Below, piece after piece: positions 30,591 through 42,091 of a stretch of 64,000 bases of DNA. Both the position numbers and the translations under genes were made by a program. The first letter of the stretch is position 1; every line of letters starts with the position of its first letter. The notes below the pieces were generated by a model that saw only the letters and a list, made by a program, of their open reading frames with translations, searched no databases and was not told where the DNA came from. The DNA is from Hermatobates lingyangjiaoensis (taxonomy: Eukaryota > Arthropoda > Insecta > Hemiptera > Hermatobatidae), in the NCBI GenBank assembly GCA_026182355.1, contig JAPFBL010000170.1, forward strand, positions 10,001 through 74,000, in the 5' to 3' direction.

Positions 30591-31999
30591 TATATACTTA
30601 GTCTTAGTATACCATATATGATTTCATTCATATGTCTACTTGTTTTTGTTTATTTATCAAATAAACAAACAAAAATCAAATATTATGAAGTTATTAGTAA
30701 GAAAATTTAGAAATGCCTACACTAAACTTTACTGTAAGTGAAAGTAATATCAAATTAATTCGTTGAAGTAATTAATTGTCAACGTAAACGTAATTCGTTG
30801 ACAATAAATTTAATTTCATGCTGCTATTGAATCCGTTTCTATAGTAAAGTATTATGATTTAACTATTTCATATGTCCTATTGCAGCTATATTTAGACAGT
30901 TATAAGCAAATTTGAAATCGTTGTTCTATAACAATTCCGACTTGTTGTTATTATTATTGAGAATAATATGAGAGCCTAAGTTCCATCCAACTCTTACTTA
31001 TCTGCTTCGTTAACCTTCACTTGAGAGTTTAAAAATCAGATTTTAACTTCTATATTCAACATCATAGTTATCTATAGGAAATAATGTCTCAGTTCTATTG
31101 GTTTTAAGTATTTAATTAAGTATTTTAAATCATTAGTTGCGCAATCCGTAATTGTGTGGTATTTACTCATTCTGAGGTAAAATGGATAAAAGTCACCACT
31201 TCATTTGTCTGGAGACTTGTTTGTTTATCCATTTTAATGGATAATATCAGAATAAGTATTTTAAGCTTTTCAAATAAAATAAATTTGTATTTTAAGGCAA
31301 CAGGTAGAATGTGATCAAATCTTTCCATTTCATTCACACAGAGTCTGATAATTACAATTATATCAATTCCATTTCGTATAAGTAATAGTTCCGAAAATAC
31401 ATTTCTCTCAGATATTCTGCGTATACATAATATAATTCCTTTCTTTCAATATACAGCGTTTTCTTACAAATGTAACTGCAATTGGAATTCATCTTTTAAA
31501 ATAAATCCACCTCAGAGTTAAGTTATTTTACTGGTTACATTATTAACTTTTGACTTGTCAGTACACCAGACTGGAACCTCTTTTATACATTATTATAAAT
31601 AAAATAACTGTATTTTTTAAATTTACAGTGATCATTAAAAAAAAATCGATCTCAAGATATTGACGGATTTACATGTTTTGAGGTCGCAAAAGCCTTTTTT
31701 TTTGATATTCACTATGTGTTTGTATGAGAGTGTGTTTCACCTCAGCTTTCGTGGAATGCCTTTTAAGAACGGATAAATAGTAGATAAAACATGGACAAAA
31801 AAAGGGGATGTATTTATATTTAAAAAAAAGCTAATACAACTCAATACAAATGAAAATAAAAAAAATATGTGTATTAAGTATCTAACCTGGGCTCATTCTT
31901 TTATATAGGAGATGGTTAGAGGTGGTCGAACCACTTAAGTGTGTAAGTTATACAAATAATGCAGACTATGTACCGATGATGCTTACTTTAACAGTGTGA
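30591..31999. other. Unique AT-rich sequence with a family F fragment
   Basis: 31130-31225 (GCGCAATCCGTAATTGTGTG and the CACTTCATTTGTCTGGAGAC segment) is a decayed family F outer end. The rest is unassigned. Confidence 0.4.
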
Positions 32000-32345
32000 A
32001 AGAGATTTGGGCATTTCAACAAATACGTCTCCGCACAAAAAAAAGATTTAATATGAAACTAACAACGCGTTTCAAACACTTGGTGTTCTTCAGGTATATA
32101 TCTGTACTTTTGATAGTCGATGTACGGGATTGAGTTAGAAAAGACTCAATATTTTGAAAAGTGAGTCTTTTCTAAATCAATCCCATGTATCGACTCTCAG
32201 CAGTACATATTTATACCTGAAGAAGAACACCAAGTGTTCGAAACGCTTTGTTAGTTTCATATTAAATCTTTTTTTTTTTTGTGTGGAGACGTAATTATTA
32301 GAATCCTCCAATATGAGTAAATACTACACTATAACAGATTGCACA
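32000..32345. mobile_element. PLE family F palindrome
   Basis: Arms meet near 32150. Left core inverted near 32063-32093, right core at 32217-32247 (CTGAAGA, A, GAACAC/GTGTTC, GAA, ACGCTT). The centre contains a piece resembling family L (GAAAAGTGAGTC). Confidence 0.82.
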
Positions 32346-32597
32346 AGTAATGATTTGTGAAGGTACTTATGTAAGGACAATTGTAGAGCTCATTAATGAA
32401 TTTAAATTTCAAATTGATTTTAGAAACAAGAATAGGAAGGAAACTAAGACGGATACTAGCAAGGTGGCACGAAGGACTCAGCCCTCTGGTCAATAATATC
32501 GTCTTTTTCAGAAAATAAGACACTGTCTTACTTTCTTTTTGCGTCCAAAATACATGATAGGGCTTATTTTTGTGGGAGGGACTTCAAAGTCAATTAG

Positions 32598-32599
<2 letters not shown>

Positions 32600-32651
<52 letters not shown>

Positions 32652-32876
32652 AAGATTTCACATAAACACGTGAAACAACAATCAATGATCAAACCACAAT
32701 AAGAAATGGGAAAACAAGACTAAGATAGATATAAGATTGAATAAGATTGATATAAGATTGAATAGAATAAGATAAGATATAAGATTGAGTTGGGTTTTTG
32801 ACTCTGACGAAGACCGCTTGTTACGGTTGAAAGATCTTAGTCTTGTTTTCCCATTTCTTATTGTGGTTTGATCATA
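32600..32876. mobile_element. PLE family A palindrome with filler in the left arm
   Basis: TA tract 32600-32650. The left arm follows family A up to GACTAAGAT, then 32727-32787 is a repetitive ATAAGATTGA filler. The right arm is complete with core 32804-32838. Confidence 0.88.
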
Positions 32877-32879
32877 TAT

Positions 32880-33714
32880 ATATATATATATATTTGTTAA
32901 TTATTTATTTATGTGCAGAAATTTAAATTTATTTAATTAGAGGCATGTCATCTTCTTCTGGAACATCGTCATAAATTATCAAATTTTGAATTCCATTATG
33001 ATTTTTCTCCAAATTAATTTCCTGTGGAATCATTGGTCTGAATCTCTCATGTCTTGCGATATAGCTATCGTTAAATGTGAATACTTCTTGTCCAAGAAGC
33101 CTGATCGTAGTGGATTGAAAACACAGCAGTCAGTTATTTTATCCCATGAATTCTTTTACCCAATTCACAACTTCTTGTAAGCCTAGATTTACAAAATTAC
33201 CTAGTTGATTTTCACCATTCTGTTTTCAATATATTCATTGATTTCCATCCGTAAATGAACCTTGATTGGCTTGTTTATTAATTTCAAAAGTCTGGAGGCA
33301 GGCTGTCATTCCTGCTGGAATCATTATTTGATCAATCTTCCTCTCAGTAAGAAGGTTTTTCAAGTCCTTAGCACGGTGAGTGCTTAGGCGAATCCTAAAC
33401 TAGTAAAACACTAATTCGACCCCTCAACAGAGATACTAAATTCAATAGCATTTTTCAACGAATTATAATTTACACATTATTTTAATTTAGGTTTATTTTA
33501 GGGAGGGGTTTAGAAGTATATTATTAGAAGTATATTAGGGGTTTACAAGTTTAAAATATATATTCTAGAAGTCCCAAAAATAACGCTAGGGCTTATTTTC
33601 GGAAAAAGATGTTAATAGCATAATTTTTCGAGATCAAGTTAATTATAACTGATAAAATGCATACAACCGCATTTAAACAAAGTAATCAACTAATTACCTA
33701 CGAGTTTGAACGAT
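32880..33714. other. AT-rich sequence, no gene seen
   Basis: No family recognised. Short frames only. Confidence 0.3.
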
Positions 33715-33920
33715 AGACAATCGATTTATCGATTAAAAAGGTAATAAATTTATCGATTACATAAGTAATCGATTTATCATTTATGTAGGTAATCGATTTA
33801 TCGATTACATAGATAATCGATTTATCTATTATTGTATAAATCGTATCGATTTATCGGTAATTGTATCGATTAGATAGGCAATCTATTTATCGATTAGATA
33901 GGTAATATATTTATCGTTTA
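33715..33920. repeat. Degenerate tandem array of ATCGATTTATCGATTA units
   Basis: AATCGATTTATCGATTA-type words recur about ten times with GGTAA or ACATAG spacers, a period of roughly 20-25 bases. The array is rich in ATCGAT palindromes. Confidence 0.85.
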
Positions 33921-34342
33921 GAATATTTTGCTAGTCAAACCCATCATACCATGAAAAGAATTAGAAATTTTATATTTGATTTGTTTTATGTGCGTCGATT
34001 TTTTTTTACATATAAGCATTCTATTGCATCACATATAAGTCATTAAATCATTTCAAATTTCTTCATTATATCTCTAAACATCAGATTATTTCAGTGGAAT
34101 CACTCAAAAATTGTTTATGTCAATGTAAACAAATACAAATATAGGAAGTAAACCATTATTTCAGGATCAATAATCACTTTTTATAGCATTATTGTTCTTT
34201 GCCCTAATTGAAATACCTGCATTTTCTTTTCAATTTTTTGGGTAAACTTTCATTGTTTTTTAATGATCCTTTTTTCGTCAAAAAGACATTTTCTGAAAAT
34301 CTTTGACCAGCTCTTCAAGTCACTACAACTACAAGTCAATAG
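33921..34342. other. AT-rich sequence, no gene seen
   Basis: No feature recognised. Confidence 0.3.
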
Positions 34343-34420
34343 TTACGAACTACCAATCAGGGTTACCAACTACCAATCAGTGTTACCGACCACCATTCAG
34401 TGTTACCAACTACTAATAAT
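34343..34420. repeat. 21-bp short tandem repeat
   Basis: About four units of the form ACCAACTACCAATCAGTGTT. Confidence 0.85.
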
Positions 34421-34902
34421 TAAATTGTCAAATTTATTGCAATTCAAATAATTCATCTTTAAACAAGATTGAATAAGGAACATTAAAACTTTCAATACTT
34501 TTGATATACTCAATCCATTTAAAACTTTGATCTTTAGGTGGACGCTTTCACGTCTTCACTGCTGTATGTTTTCTACCTTTTCTGCTTCTCCTTTTTTGTA
34601 TATCGTAAGAAATCAGACTTAATATTATTACTAAAGTTTAAATTTTATAAACATTAAAATTTATTTAATAATTCTTCCTTAAAATCAATTACAGTCACCC
34701 ACGAGACACCAAACGTCAATTATTTACTGATGAATGTTTAATTCAGATACCAATTATTATGTAACAGTTTGTTTAGATAAGCTGCTATTAGTTTAATTTT
34801 AAACAGAGTCTGAAGTTTGTTGTATTTATTAAGGTTATTGATTTATCTTCATTATTATTATGGTATTATGCAGTAATAATTATATTATATAGTAAAATAA
34901 AA
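34421..34902. other. AT-rich sequence, no gene seen
   Basis: No feature recognised. Confidence 0.3.
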
Positions 34903-35035
34903 TAAATTCAAAACGAAGGAAACAACCATCGAAATATCGATGTGAGTTATGTCTGTGTCTTTCTGTGTGTTTCCTTCGTTTTGAATTTATTTTATTATAT
35001 TTTAAAAAAGTCCGCTGGACCGTTTCTTTTAATTG
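34903..35035. mobile_element. PLE family B mini-palindrome, left arm internally deleted
   Basis: Left AAATTCAAAACGAAGGAAAC then ATCGAAATATCGATGTGAG and the right arm to CGTTTTGAATTTATTTTATT. The inner part of the left arm (about 28 bp) is missing. It ends with CCGCTGGACCGTTTCTTTT. Confidence 0.85.
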
Positions 35036-35550
35036 TTATATTATATAATTATATAAGAATTATTCAATTAATAATTATATAGTTCATTATATGCAATAAT
35101 AATAATAATAATATAAATAATACTTGACACTATTATAAAGCGTCTTATCATTTAAAAATATATTGTTCCGTAAGTAAATAAATTCAATCAATACAGTTAT
35201 GAATGAACAAATAAATGGTTTAATCTGCGGCTTTATCAATTAGGTGGGCTAGAGTTTACATTGTAAATTACACTATTAGCATTCTTAGTACCAGAGGGGT
35301 AGTTAGAATAATTTAAATTATTATAAACCATCTTGCCTCGTAAATTCTCTCTCCACTTCAGTGCTTTTGGAATAATCTCACCGAAGATGGAATTATTCTG
35401 AAATTGCTCAAGTGGTGAGGAAAATTTACAAAATTAAGATATTGTATAATAATTTAGCATAGTTAATTATTATAGGCAATTATGTTGTCAGTATATGAAG
35501 TTATCATTAACACATTAAACATATTGAATAGTTTACAATAATGAAACTAA
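35036..35550. other. AT-rich sequence, no gene seen
   Basis: 35340-35410 holds a short imperfect inverted repeat (GGAATAATCTCACCG and complement-like words). Nothing else. Confidence 0.3.
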
Positions 35551-35553
35551 AGA

Positions 35554-35609
<56 letters not shown>

Positions 35610-35614
35610 TATAA
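35551..35614. repeat. (TA)n microsatellite
   Basis: TA run bordering two adjacent family A palindromes. Confidence 0.95.
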
Positions 35615-35808
35615 TCAATGATCAAACCACAATAAGAAAATGGGAAAGCAAGATATAGATCTTTCAACCATAACAAGCCGTCTTCGTCAGAGTCAAAAAC
35701 CTGACGAAGACCCTTGTTATGGTTGAAAGATCTATATCTTGCTTTCCCATTTTCTTATTGTGGTTTGATCATTGATTGTTATTTAACGTGTTTATGTGAA
35801 ATCTTTAT
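35615..35808. mobile_element. PLE family A palindrome with arm-shared variants
   Basis: Both arms carry AAGCAAGATATAGATC (or its complement) and CAACCAT in place of AAACAAGACTAAGATC and CAACCGT. The arms are therefore more similar to each other than to the neighbouring copy. Confidence 0.92.
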
Positions 35809-35819
35809 ATATATATATA

Positions 35820-36042
35820 TGATCAAACCACAATAAGAAATGGGAAAACAAGACTAAGATCTTTCAACCGTAACAAGCGGTCTTCGTCAGAGTCAAAAAC
35901 CCAACTGAGTTCAGTTGGATTTCTGACTCTGACGAAGACCGCCTGTTACGGTTGAAAGATCTTAGTCTTGTTTTCCCATTTCTTATTGTGGTTTGATCAT
36001 TGATTGTTGTTTCACGTGTTTATGTGAAATCTTTATATATAT
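35820..36042. mobile_element. PLE family A palindrome, near consensus
   Basis: The best full copy: left arm 35821-35907, centre CTGAGTTCAG, right arm with core 35929-35963, terminus CACGTGTTTATGTGAAATC into (TA)n. Separated from the previous palindrome by only a short TA run. Confidence 0.93.
35929..35963 (+). ncRNA. Hammerhead-like ribozyme motif, family A
   Basis: CTGACGA, extra A, GACCG/CGGTT, GAA, AGATCT, T. The loop has CCTGTTA versus CTTGTTA in other copies. Confidence 0.68.
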
Positions 36043-36051
36043 ATATATATA

Positions 36052-36145
36052 TGTTCAAACCGTAACAAGAAATAAGAAAAAAGACTATGATGTTGCAACC
36101 GTAACAAAAGGTCTTCGTCAGAATCAAATTCTTGAAACTCAGATG
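36052..36145 (-). mobile_element. PLE family A half copy, diverged
   Basis: Left-arm words only, with GTTGCAACCGTAACAAAAGG, stopping near GTCAGAATC. The mirrored arm is absent. Confidence 0.75.
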
Positions 36146-37844
36146 TTTCTCATTTTGGACGTCAGATTTTTTAAGAAACACTAACATGCCGTATAATTCC
36201 CAGTATAATAATTTTATAAAAGACCAAAAGCATAATTCAAAATTAAAAACATTGTTTCAAAAATAACAAATGAAATTTTCCCACACCTTAAATTAAAAAT
36301 TATCTAAAAACGACATATTTTCTTAGATATTTCTGATTTTTTTCAGGTAAAATAGAAAAACTTTAAACTTTTAAGTGGGAATATTTGTCTTAAATTTGTA
36401 ACAACGAAGGTCAGATAAACTATGTAACTGGCTATTGGAACAAAAGCCTTGTTCTCCTGTAAAAGATTATTTTGTAGCACGAAATCTATTTTTTTCGAAT
36501 TTCAAAAATGTTATTACCGCTGTAATAATGATATTATATGCATCAGTGGTGTGAAATATACAAAGAAGCATAGTATTGATAAGTGATTGGTATTGATCAA
36601 TCACTATCTGTACTATTTCCAGTAATGATAGACTAATAAACCTCTCCCCTTCGGACATTTATATTACGCCTAAATAGGACATTATGTATTATATACCCAA
36701 GAAGTTTGATATTAAGTTACTTATAGTAAAGTTGAGTGTAGGCCACTCCAGATTTTTTTGTATGGAGACGTAATTCTTGAAATCGCCGAATATGAAGAAC
36801 TTGATTCCTGTATCTCAATGGTTCTTAATGTATTTGTATATTTGTATATTGGATGAAGTTTTTTTTTATCAGAATTGAGTCAATAGTGTCTTTACTAAAA
36901 TAAAGACCACTTTTTTTTTTAAAACACATAAAAACATGAGAATGAACAAGAAATGTATGTAAAACTCGATAAACTTGCTGCATAAATACAAGAAATCTAA
37001 GACTGAACATAAAAGAACCACAACTCATATTAAAACATAAAACAGTTCGCGAGAGCATTATCAACGATCAAACCAATCGAGATAACATATTTATACCATT
37101 CACAGATTCATTGTCACATAAGAAACACATTTAATATTTCATTGCACTTAATTAAGAAAATAAATTTGGAGTGGTCTCCACTCAATGAAATATGAAGCCC
37201 GTTGAAAGTTAATTAATTGGTTTTATTTGGAAGCAACTACCGCATATACGTAATATCAAACCCTGGCTATATTAACAAACTCATTGAAAATCACTTTATG
37301 AATCAATTTGTTTTATTTTGCAGTTTATAATTTTTTCTTAATTATGCAAATTTTAAGAAACTTTGAACGTTTGTTCTCGCACAATCTGTTATATTGCTAT
37401 AGATGGAACTTTAAAGTTGCCATTTTTTGTGTAATATTACCTCTCCAATAGTGTAATTTTATGAAATAATAAAAAAAATTGAAGTTTTTTAACAGAGTTT
37501 TTTTTTACAATTTAACAATTGGTAAAACAAAGTGAAAAGTTGAACCAGTGAGTTTCATTCTTTACTCATGTGCATCGAAGTTATTGTGTAATCTTTTAAT
37601 ACGTATGTTTGTTACGCATAATATGCGTAGTTGTATATTTGTAAATAAAGATACAAAATGTAAATAAAGACAGAAATATCTGTTTATATACACAGTACTG
37701 TCAATATACTGTGCAGCAGTACATGGAAGTGAAGGGAAACTTCAATTTTTAGTAATTTCTTATGTATTTCTATTTTTTAAACCAATGAAAAATTAAAATA
37801 TTCTTCAAGTTGTATTCTTTTATCAATAAATATTGTTTTATATT
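36146..37844. other. AT-rich sequence with minor fragments
   Basis: 36726-36800 holds GTTGAGTGTAGGCCACTCC and a family F-like TGGAGACGTAATTCTTG piece. 37140-37270 contains TTAATTAATTGGTTTTATTT in a mixed-composition context. No gene. Confidence 0.35.
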
Positions 37845-38350
37845 AGAAATAGGTATAACCGTCATACCTTGTAAGATGATCATGGAGTTCGAGCGCTTTC
37901 GGACGTCTTCGATCGCAACAAACCTACTAAGCTGTTATAAAGGGGGTTGGTTTTCTGTCAAGTCCACTGCTATCCTGATATTATTATTTTGATTTTATTT
38001 AGTTATTTCTATTTTTATTCTTTAGCTATTATCTAGTTTGGGTTTTTTATATTCTTTTAATATAAATTTTATATTTTTTTTATATATTTTTTAAATATGA
38101 AAAACCCAAACTAGATAATAGCTAAAAACTAAAAATCAAAATAACTAAATAAAATCAAAATAATAATATCTGGATAGCAGTGGACTTGACAGATCCACTA
38201 TATAACAGCTTAGTAGGTTTGTTGTGATCTAAGATTGACAACGTCCGAAAGCGCTCCAACTCCAGGATCATCTTACGAGGTATGACGGTTTTTTCTATTT
38301 CTAATATAAATCATACTAACCTCAGTGGTATTAACAATATGCATGTATTT
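37845..38350. mobile_element. PLE family E palindrome
   Basis: Arms of about 230 bp: AACCGTCATACCTTGTAAG, a core, then TTGATTTTATTTAGTTATTT and their complements. The right core is at 38228-38256 (TCTAAGA, T, TGAC/GTCC, GAA, AGCGCT, C). The left core has lost bases. Outer right end is CACTGAGG-like (CCTCAGTGGTATTAACAATA). Not TA-anchored. Confidence 0.88.
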
Positions 38351-38499
38351 AATAAATATTATATCTAGCATGTTACCATTTGCTGAATAGCTTAATGTTT
38401 AACTGTCTGTAAACTGATTTTAGTTTATTTAATACAGCATTTAAATTAAAAAGATTAAACTATTCAATGTTTAACTGAAAAAAATAAGACCGCCTTGAA

Positions 38500-38615
38500 G
38501 TAAATAGTGAATAACAAATGACAGAGCTCATGCAAGCTTAAGCAAGGAAAGGCCACATTTGCATAGTTTACTGAAGCCTCAGAGGGAAAATGTTAATTCA
38601 TTAAATTAAACAAAA
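38500..38615. promoter_or_regulatory. Candidate conserved non-coding block
   Basis: Contains ATTTGCAT (octamer), AAATGACAG (TGACAG, TALE homeodomain-type), TCATTAAATTAA and CTTTG-type words in a repeat-free segment of balanced composition. Inference from motif density. Confidence 0.25.
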
Positions 38616-39299
38616 AAAAAAGAACGATAAACAAACAATGAATTCACTTAACCAGTAAAATGCTTATTTTTTTCTACTATTTTATATTTACTTTCTATTT
38701 GTGAATAAATGAAGGAAATTTGTAATAATCCATAGATCATTGTGATTTCAAATATACTGTTTGTAGTCGGAACGAAATACGTTTGTTATTATCGCTGTCA
38801 ATTATTGAGTATAGGAGAAAGAAAAAATATAAAGTTCAATTTAATGGATTTTTAATGAGTCATTTTATGATGAGGTCATCAATTAGTGTTCCCCCCTATT
38901 ACCCCCACCCCAACATCTTTATGATTTCAATCAGTCATCCCAAAGCAGTACAGCAAAATCAGAAACTGAAATCCTACAATACCTCAACACTGATAAATAC
39001 AATATAAACAATGGAATTGGTTTTCAAAATTCCATTACAGCTCAGGTAATATTTGTGGAATACCGTTTGGTTTTCATTAGATCCTGGTTTCTACTTACAA
39101 ACATCCGATTAAAGCTTATGAAAAAAAAACCAGTTAATGATATATGGATCAAACCAACTGAAAACACAACAAAACATTATTTAATTTTATACTTAAGGAG
39201 GTTTTCCTTTTATGGTGAAAACCGCCATAGGAAATAGTAGCCTATTTTTTTTTTGAGTAGTGTTTTGTTACTAAAAACACTACTAGTAGTGTTTGAGAT
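38616..39299. other. AT-rich sequence, no gene seen
   Basis: A short palindrome AACACTACTAGTAGTGTT lies near 39277-39294 and GATTCATCGTGAAAC runs into a TA tract at 39312-39331, resembling the family M terminus. The rest is unassigned. Confidence 0.35.
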
Positions 39300-39419
39300 T
39301 CATCGTGAAACATATATATATATATATATATAATTGTAAAAAAAATTGCAACATGTAATACCTTGTGTGGAGAATGTTTCAATAAAGAATTTAAAAAAAA
39401 AAACCTCCCACATAAATAA

Positions 39420-39502
39420 ATTGAGGAGCAGCTGAGTATCGAACACCGGATCTACCAGTCCTGAGGCGAATACGTTAACTACTGAGCTAACATGCCCCCT
39501 AT
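39420..39502 (-). repeat. SINE copy 5, tRNA-like head only
   Basis: The minus strand reads TGTTAGCTCAGTAGTTAACG then GACTGGTAGATCCGGTGTTC. The A and B boxes are both degenerate and the SINE body is absent. Confidence 0.65.
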
Positions 39503-40129
39503 TGCAATAAATTAATGTTGCAACAAATGTTGCAACATTTGGTGTTGAATCAACCCCGCGACTAATCGTCTCTAGAAAAACACAGAAGATGAACATCCAC
39601 AACTGTGAGTTTTCAAAACACTTCTTTGAGTGTCTGATATTAAGTACACAATTTATTGAACAGAACTATCTATTCTTTTTTTAATTGAGACTAAGTTTTT
39701 AAATTAATTAGTCCAATTTCTAGAAAAAATGTTTATTAAAGCCTTTTTTTTTAAAATAGTTTCAGTTGAGCTCCTTTTTTATTTTGATTAAATTTAAACA
39801 AGAAACAGATTAGATAAAAATAAAAAAAACCAGAGAGTTCAAGTGACATTTAACTTTTGCTAATTGGTATTTCCGAAGAAGATAATAATTACAAAGGAAT
39901 GTTTTTAAAGCAAAAAGAAAAATAACAACTCTTAATTTATTTATTAAGGAACTAGTAAAATTTTGTTTTGTTAATGATAAAAATAATAGCGATGTCATGG
40001 AAGTGTTGTCATGTAGTATAGAGAAATACGGAGGCAGACTTTGGTTATATTTAAATGAACACAGAGACTAGTGGTGTAAATTTAAATTTCTTGACTGAAA
40101 AACATAAATTGTTTTCAGCTGTCGAGAGA
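39503..40129. other. AT-rich sequence, no gene seen
   Basis: No feature recognised beyond poly-T runs. Confidence 0.3.
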
Positions 40130-40340
40130 GAGCTGTTTAAGAAAGTCATGAATATTCATCATGACCTTTCCATTTGTAATAAGTACAAAATGAGTAATGT
40201 TTCATGCCCAACTTGACGATTCGGATAAATATTCATGAACGTCAGTTAGGTCTGTGTTATCAATATTGCTCTGTTAATTAAACTGTTAATTGACCAATTG
40301 ATATCTATAATCAATCACGTTTGAAAGCCTATACTGCCCC
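40130..40340. promoter_or_regulatory. Candidate conserved non-coding block
   Basis: ATGAATATTCAT and ATAAATATTCATGAAC (POU/octamer-like palindromes), TGACCTTTCC, CTGTTAATTAAACTGTTAAT and TAATCAATCA occur within 210 bp of single-copy sequence. No coding frame. Confidence 0.3.
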
Positions 40341-40604
40341 CTTCATTCTACTGTTTGCTTACCAGTATCAATTTTCAAAATACTTTTTAACTTAAAGTAT
40401 ATATTGATATAGCTTCTCAACCAATGATTTTTCAAATTCTCAGAAGAGGTTCTTGAGGATTTTGGTCATAAAAATTCAACTTCTGATTATATGCCGAAGT
40501 TTTGCCAAAAGTTGTTTGGCATTTTCAATGCTAATAAAAAAATTATTAACGACATAAGTAAAGCAAGACGCTAGACGCTAATATTCAATATTCAAGAAAT
40601 ATTG

Positions 40605-40694
40605 AAAAGTGAGTCTTTTGTTATGTTTCAGTCTATGTGTCACTGTTTATTTTAAGTATATATATATAGAACAAGATTTCACATAAACACGTGA
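40605..40694 (+). mobile_element. PLE family L 3' end plus family A tip
   Basis: Starts GAAATATTGAAAAGTGAGTC, exactly at the GAAA of the ribozyme-like core, then TATGTTTCAGTCTATGTGTC to a TA run. AAGATTTCACATAAACACGT (family A tip) follows. Confidence 0.8.
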
Positions 40695-41199
40695 TGAAAA
40701 CCAGAGCGGATTCTGCATTGACGATTTTTTTAAGTAAGTGTAAATATGGTACTCGTCTGACGAGGGAAATGCTAATTAATGGAACTGCTGTTCTTATTAT
40801 TAATAACAACCCCCTTCGTTTGAAAATATTCCAGCCATTGTTTATTAAAGAAAAATTCCCTTCACTAAATTGTCAAATAAATGGTATGTTTTTCCTAGTT
40901 TAAGAAATCTAAACCCTAGATTTAAATTTATAAAAAGTGAAACTGCTAGTTGAACTACTGAGCGCTAGTGGCGCTAGTAAGTTGCATCCATTTCCTGCAT
41001 CACCTGCTAAGTTTTAGCCTTGTTTCTTTTCAGTATTTACTTTTATTTTCAATGTATTTACTTTATAATCTTGAAGTTGACCAGTGAGGTTGAAAGCTTG
41101 ATTTATATTAATAATTAAATTTTTAGATTTTGAAATGTTAAATATTCTAATGGGTCAGTTACTCTATCAGTTAACAGTGCAACACAGTAAAGTGTTTTA
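40695..41199. other. AT-rich sequence, no gene seen
   Basis: No feature recognised. Confidence 0.3.
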
Positions 41200-41405
41200 G
41201 TTTGTGATACCACACAATGAACGCTCTACATTGGGAGTTCTAATTTTTGATCTAGTCAAGTAACTTAGAGTAGGGACTGACAACTCAATGTCACATTGAC
41301 ATATTTTGTCACATCTAGCGTGAATAAATCGCACATCTATGTCGGTTTTGAACACCTGATCTACCAGTCCAAAGACGAGTAAGCAAACCACTGAGCTACC
41401 TTTTC
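41200..41405 (-). repeat. SINE copy 6, diverged
   Basis: The minus strand has GGTAGCTCAGTGGTTTGC, then GACTGGTAGATCAGGTGTTC and a body ending CTCCCAATGTAGAGCG. It belongs to the tRNA-derived family with strong decay. Confidence 0.65.
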
Positions 41406-42080
41406 AACAAAACTTTCTTAATATTTAATTAATATTTTAACCAAGCATAAAACTCATTTGCATAAAACTCTTGATAAAGAATAACCTCATTTTACTTTCG
41501 TTTGCAATTTTTATCAAATATTATGAAGTTATTTTCTCCCAAGACCATTTTCAGCTGATATAATCTTACGCTCAATCTTTTATTTTTCAAAGTAAAAGTA
41601 ATTTTAGATCAAAAAACTTGTTTTTTTTAAAAAAAAAACAATCTTTACTAATTTTATGTAAGTCATTTGATCTACTTTAGATGGTAAATTGTTCAAAATG
41701 CTTTTTTAATACAAAGTCAGTCATGATTTAATTAGTTTTTTCATTATATATATTTTCTTTCTTAAAAGCCCTTTTATCCTTTACATCCTAGCCCTAAAGA
41801 AGTAACCTTTTTGCTTCTTTTATTAAAAAGTTGTACACAAATTTAAATAAATATTAAGTTTATTAACAAAATTAGTTTAAATTAAAAATATAAGTTTAAG
41901 TTTTAATGAAGGAAAGTACAAACCACTAAGTCTTTGAAAAACTTTTCAGGACATTAATTTTGGAAGAAAAAATTTTATGCATAACAGATATAACTATTTA
42001 AACATATATTATTTTCTGAAAATTATATGGATATAATTTACATATAATTATCTCATTGAATTTGTCTTAGGACCTCCGAT
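41406..42080. other. AT-rich sequence, no gene seen
   Basis: No feature recognised. Confidence 0.3.
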
Positions 42081-42091
42081 ATGTTATGTAA

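Noticed and set aside
33715..33920. Replication origin
   Set aside because: AT-rich short repeats resemble some origins, but nothing specific supports this in an animal genome.
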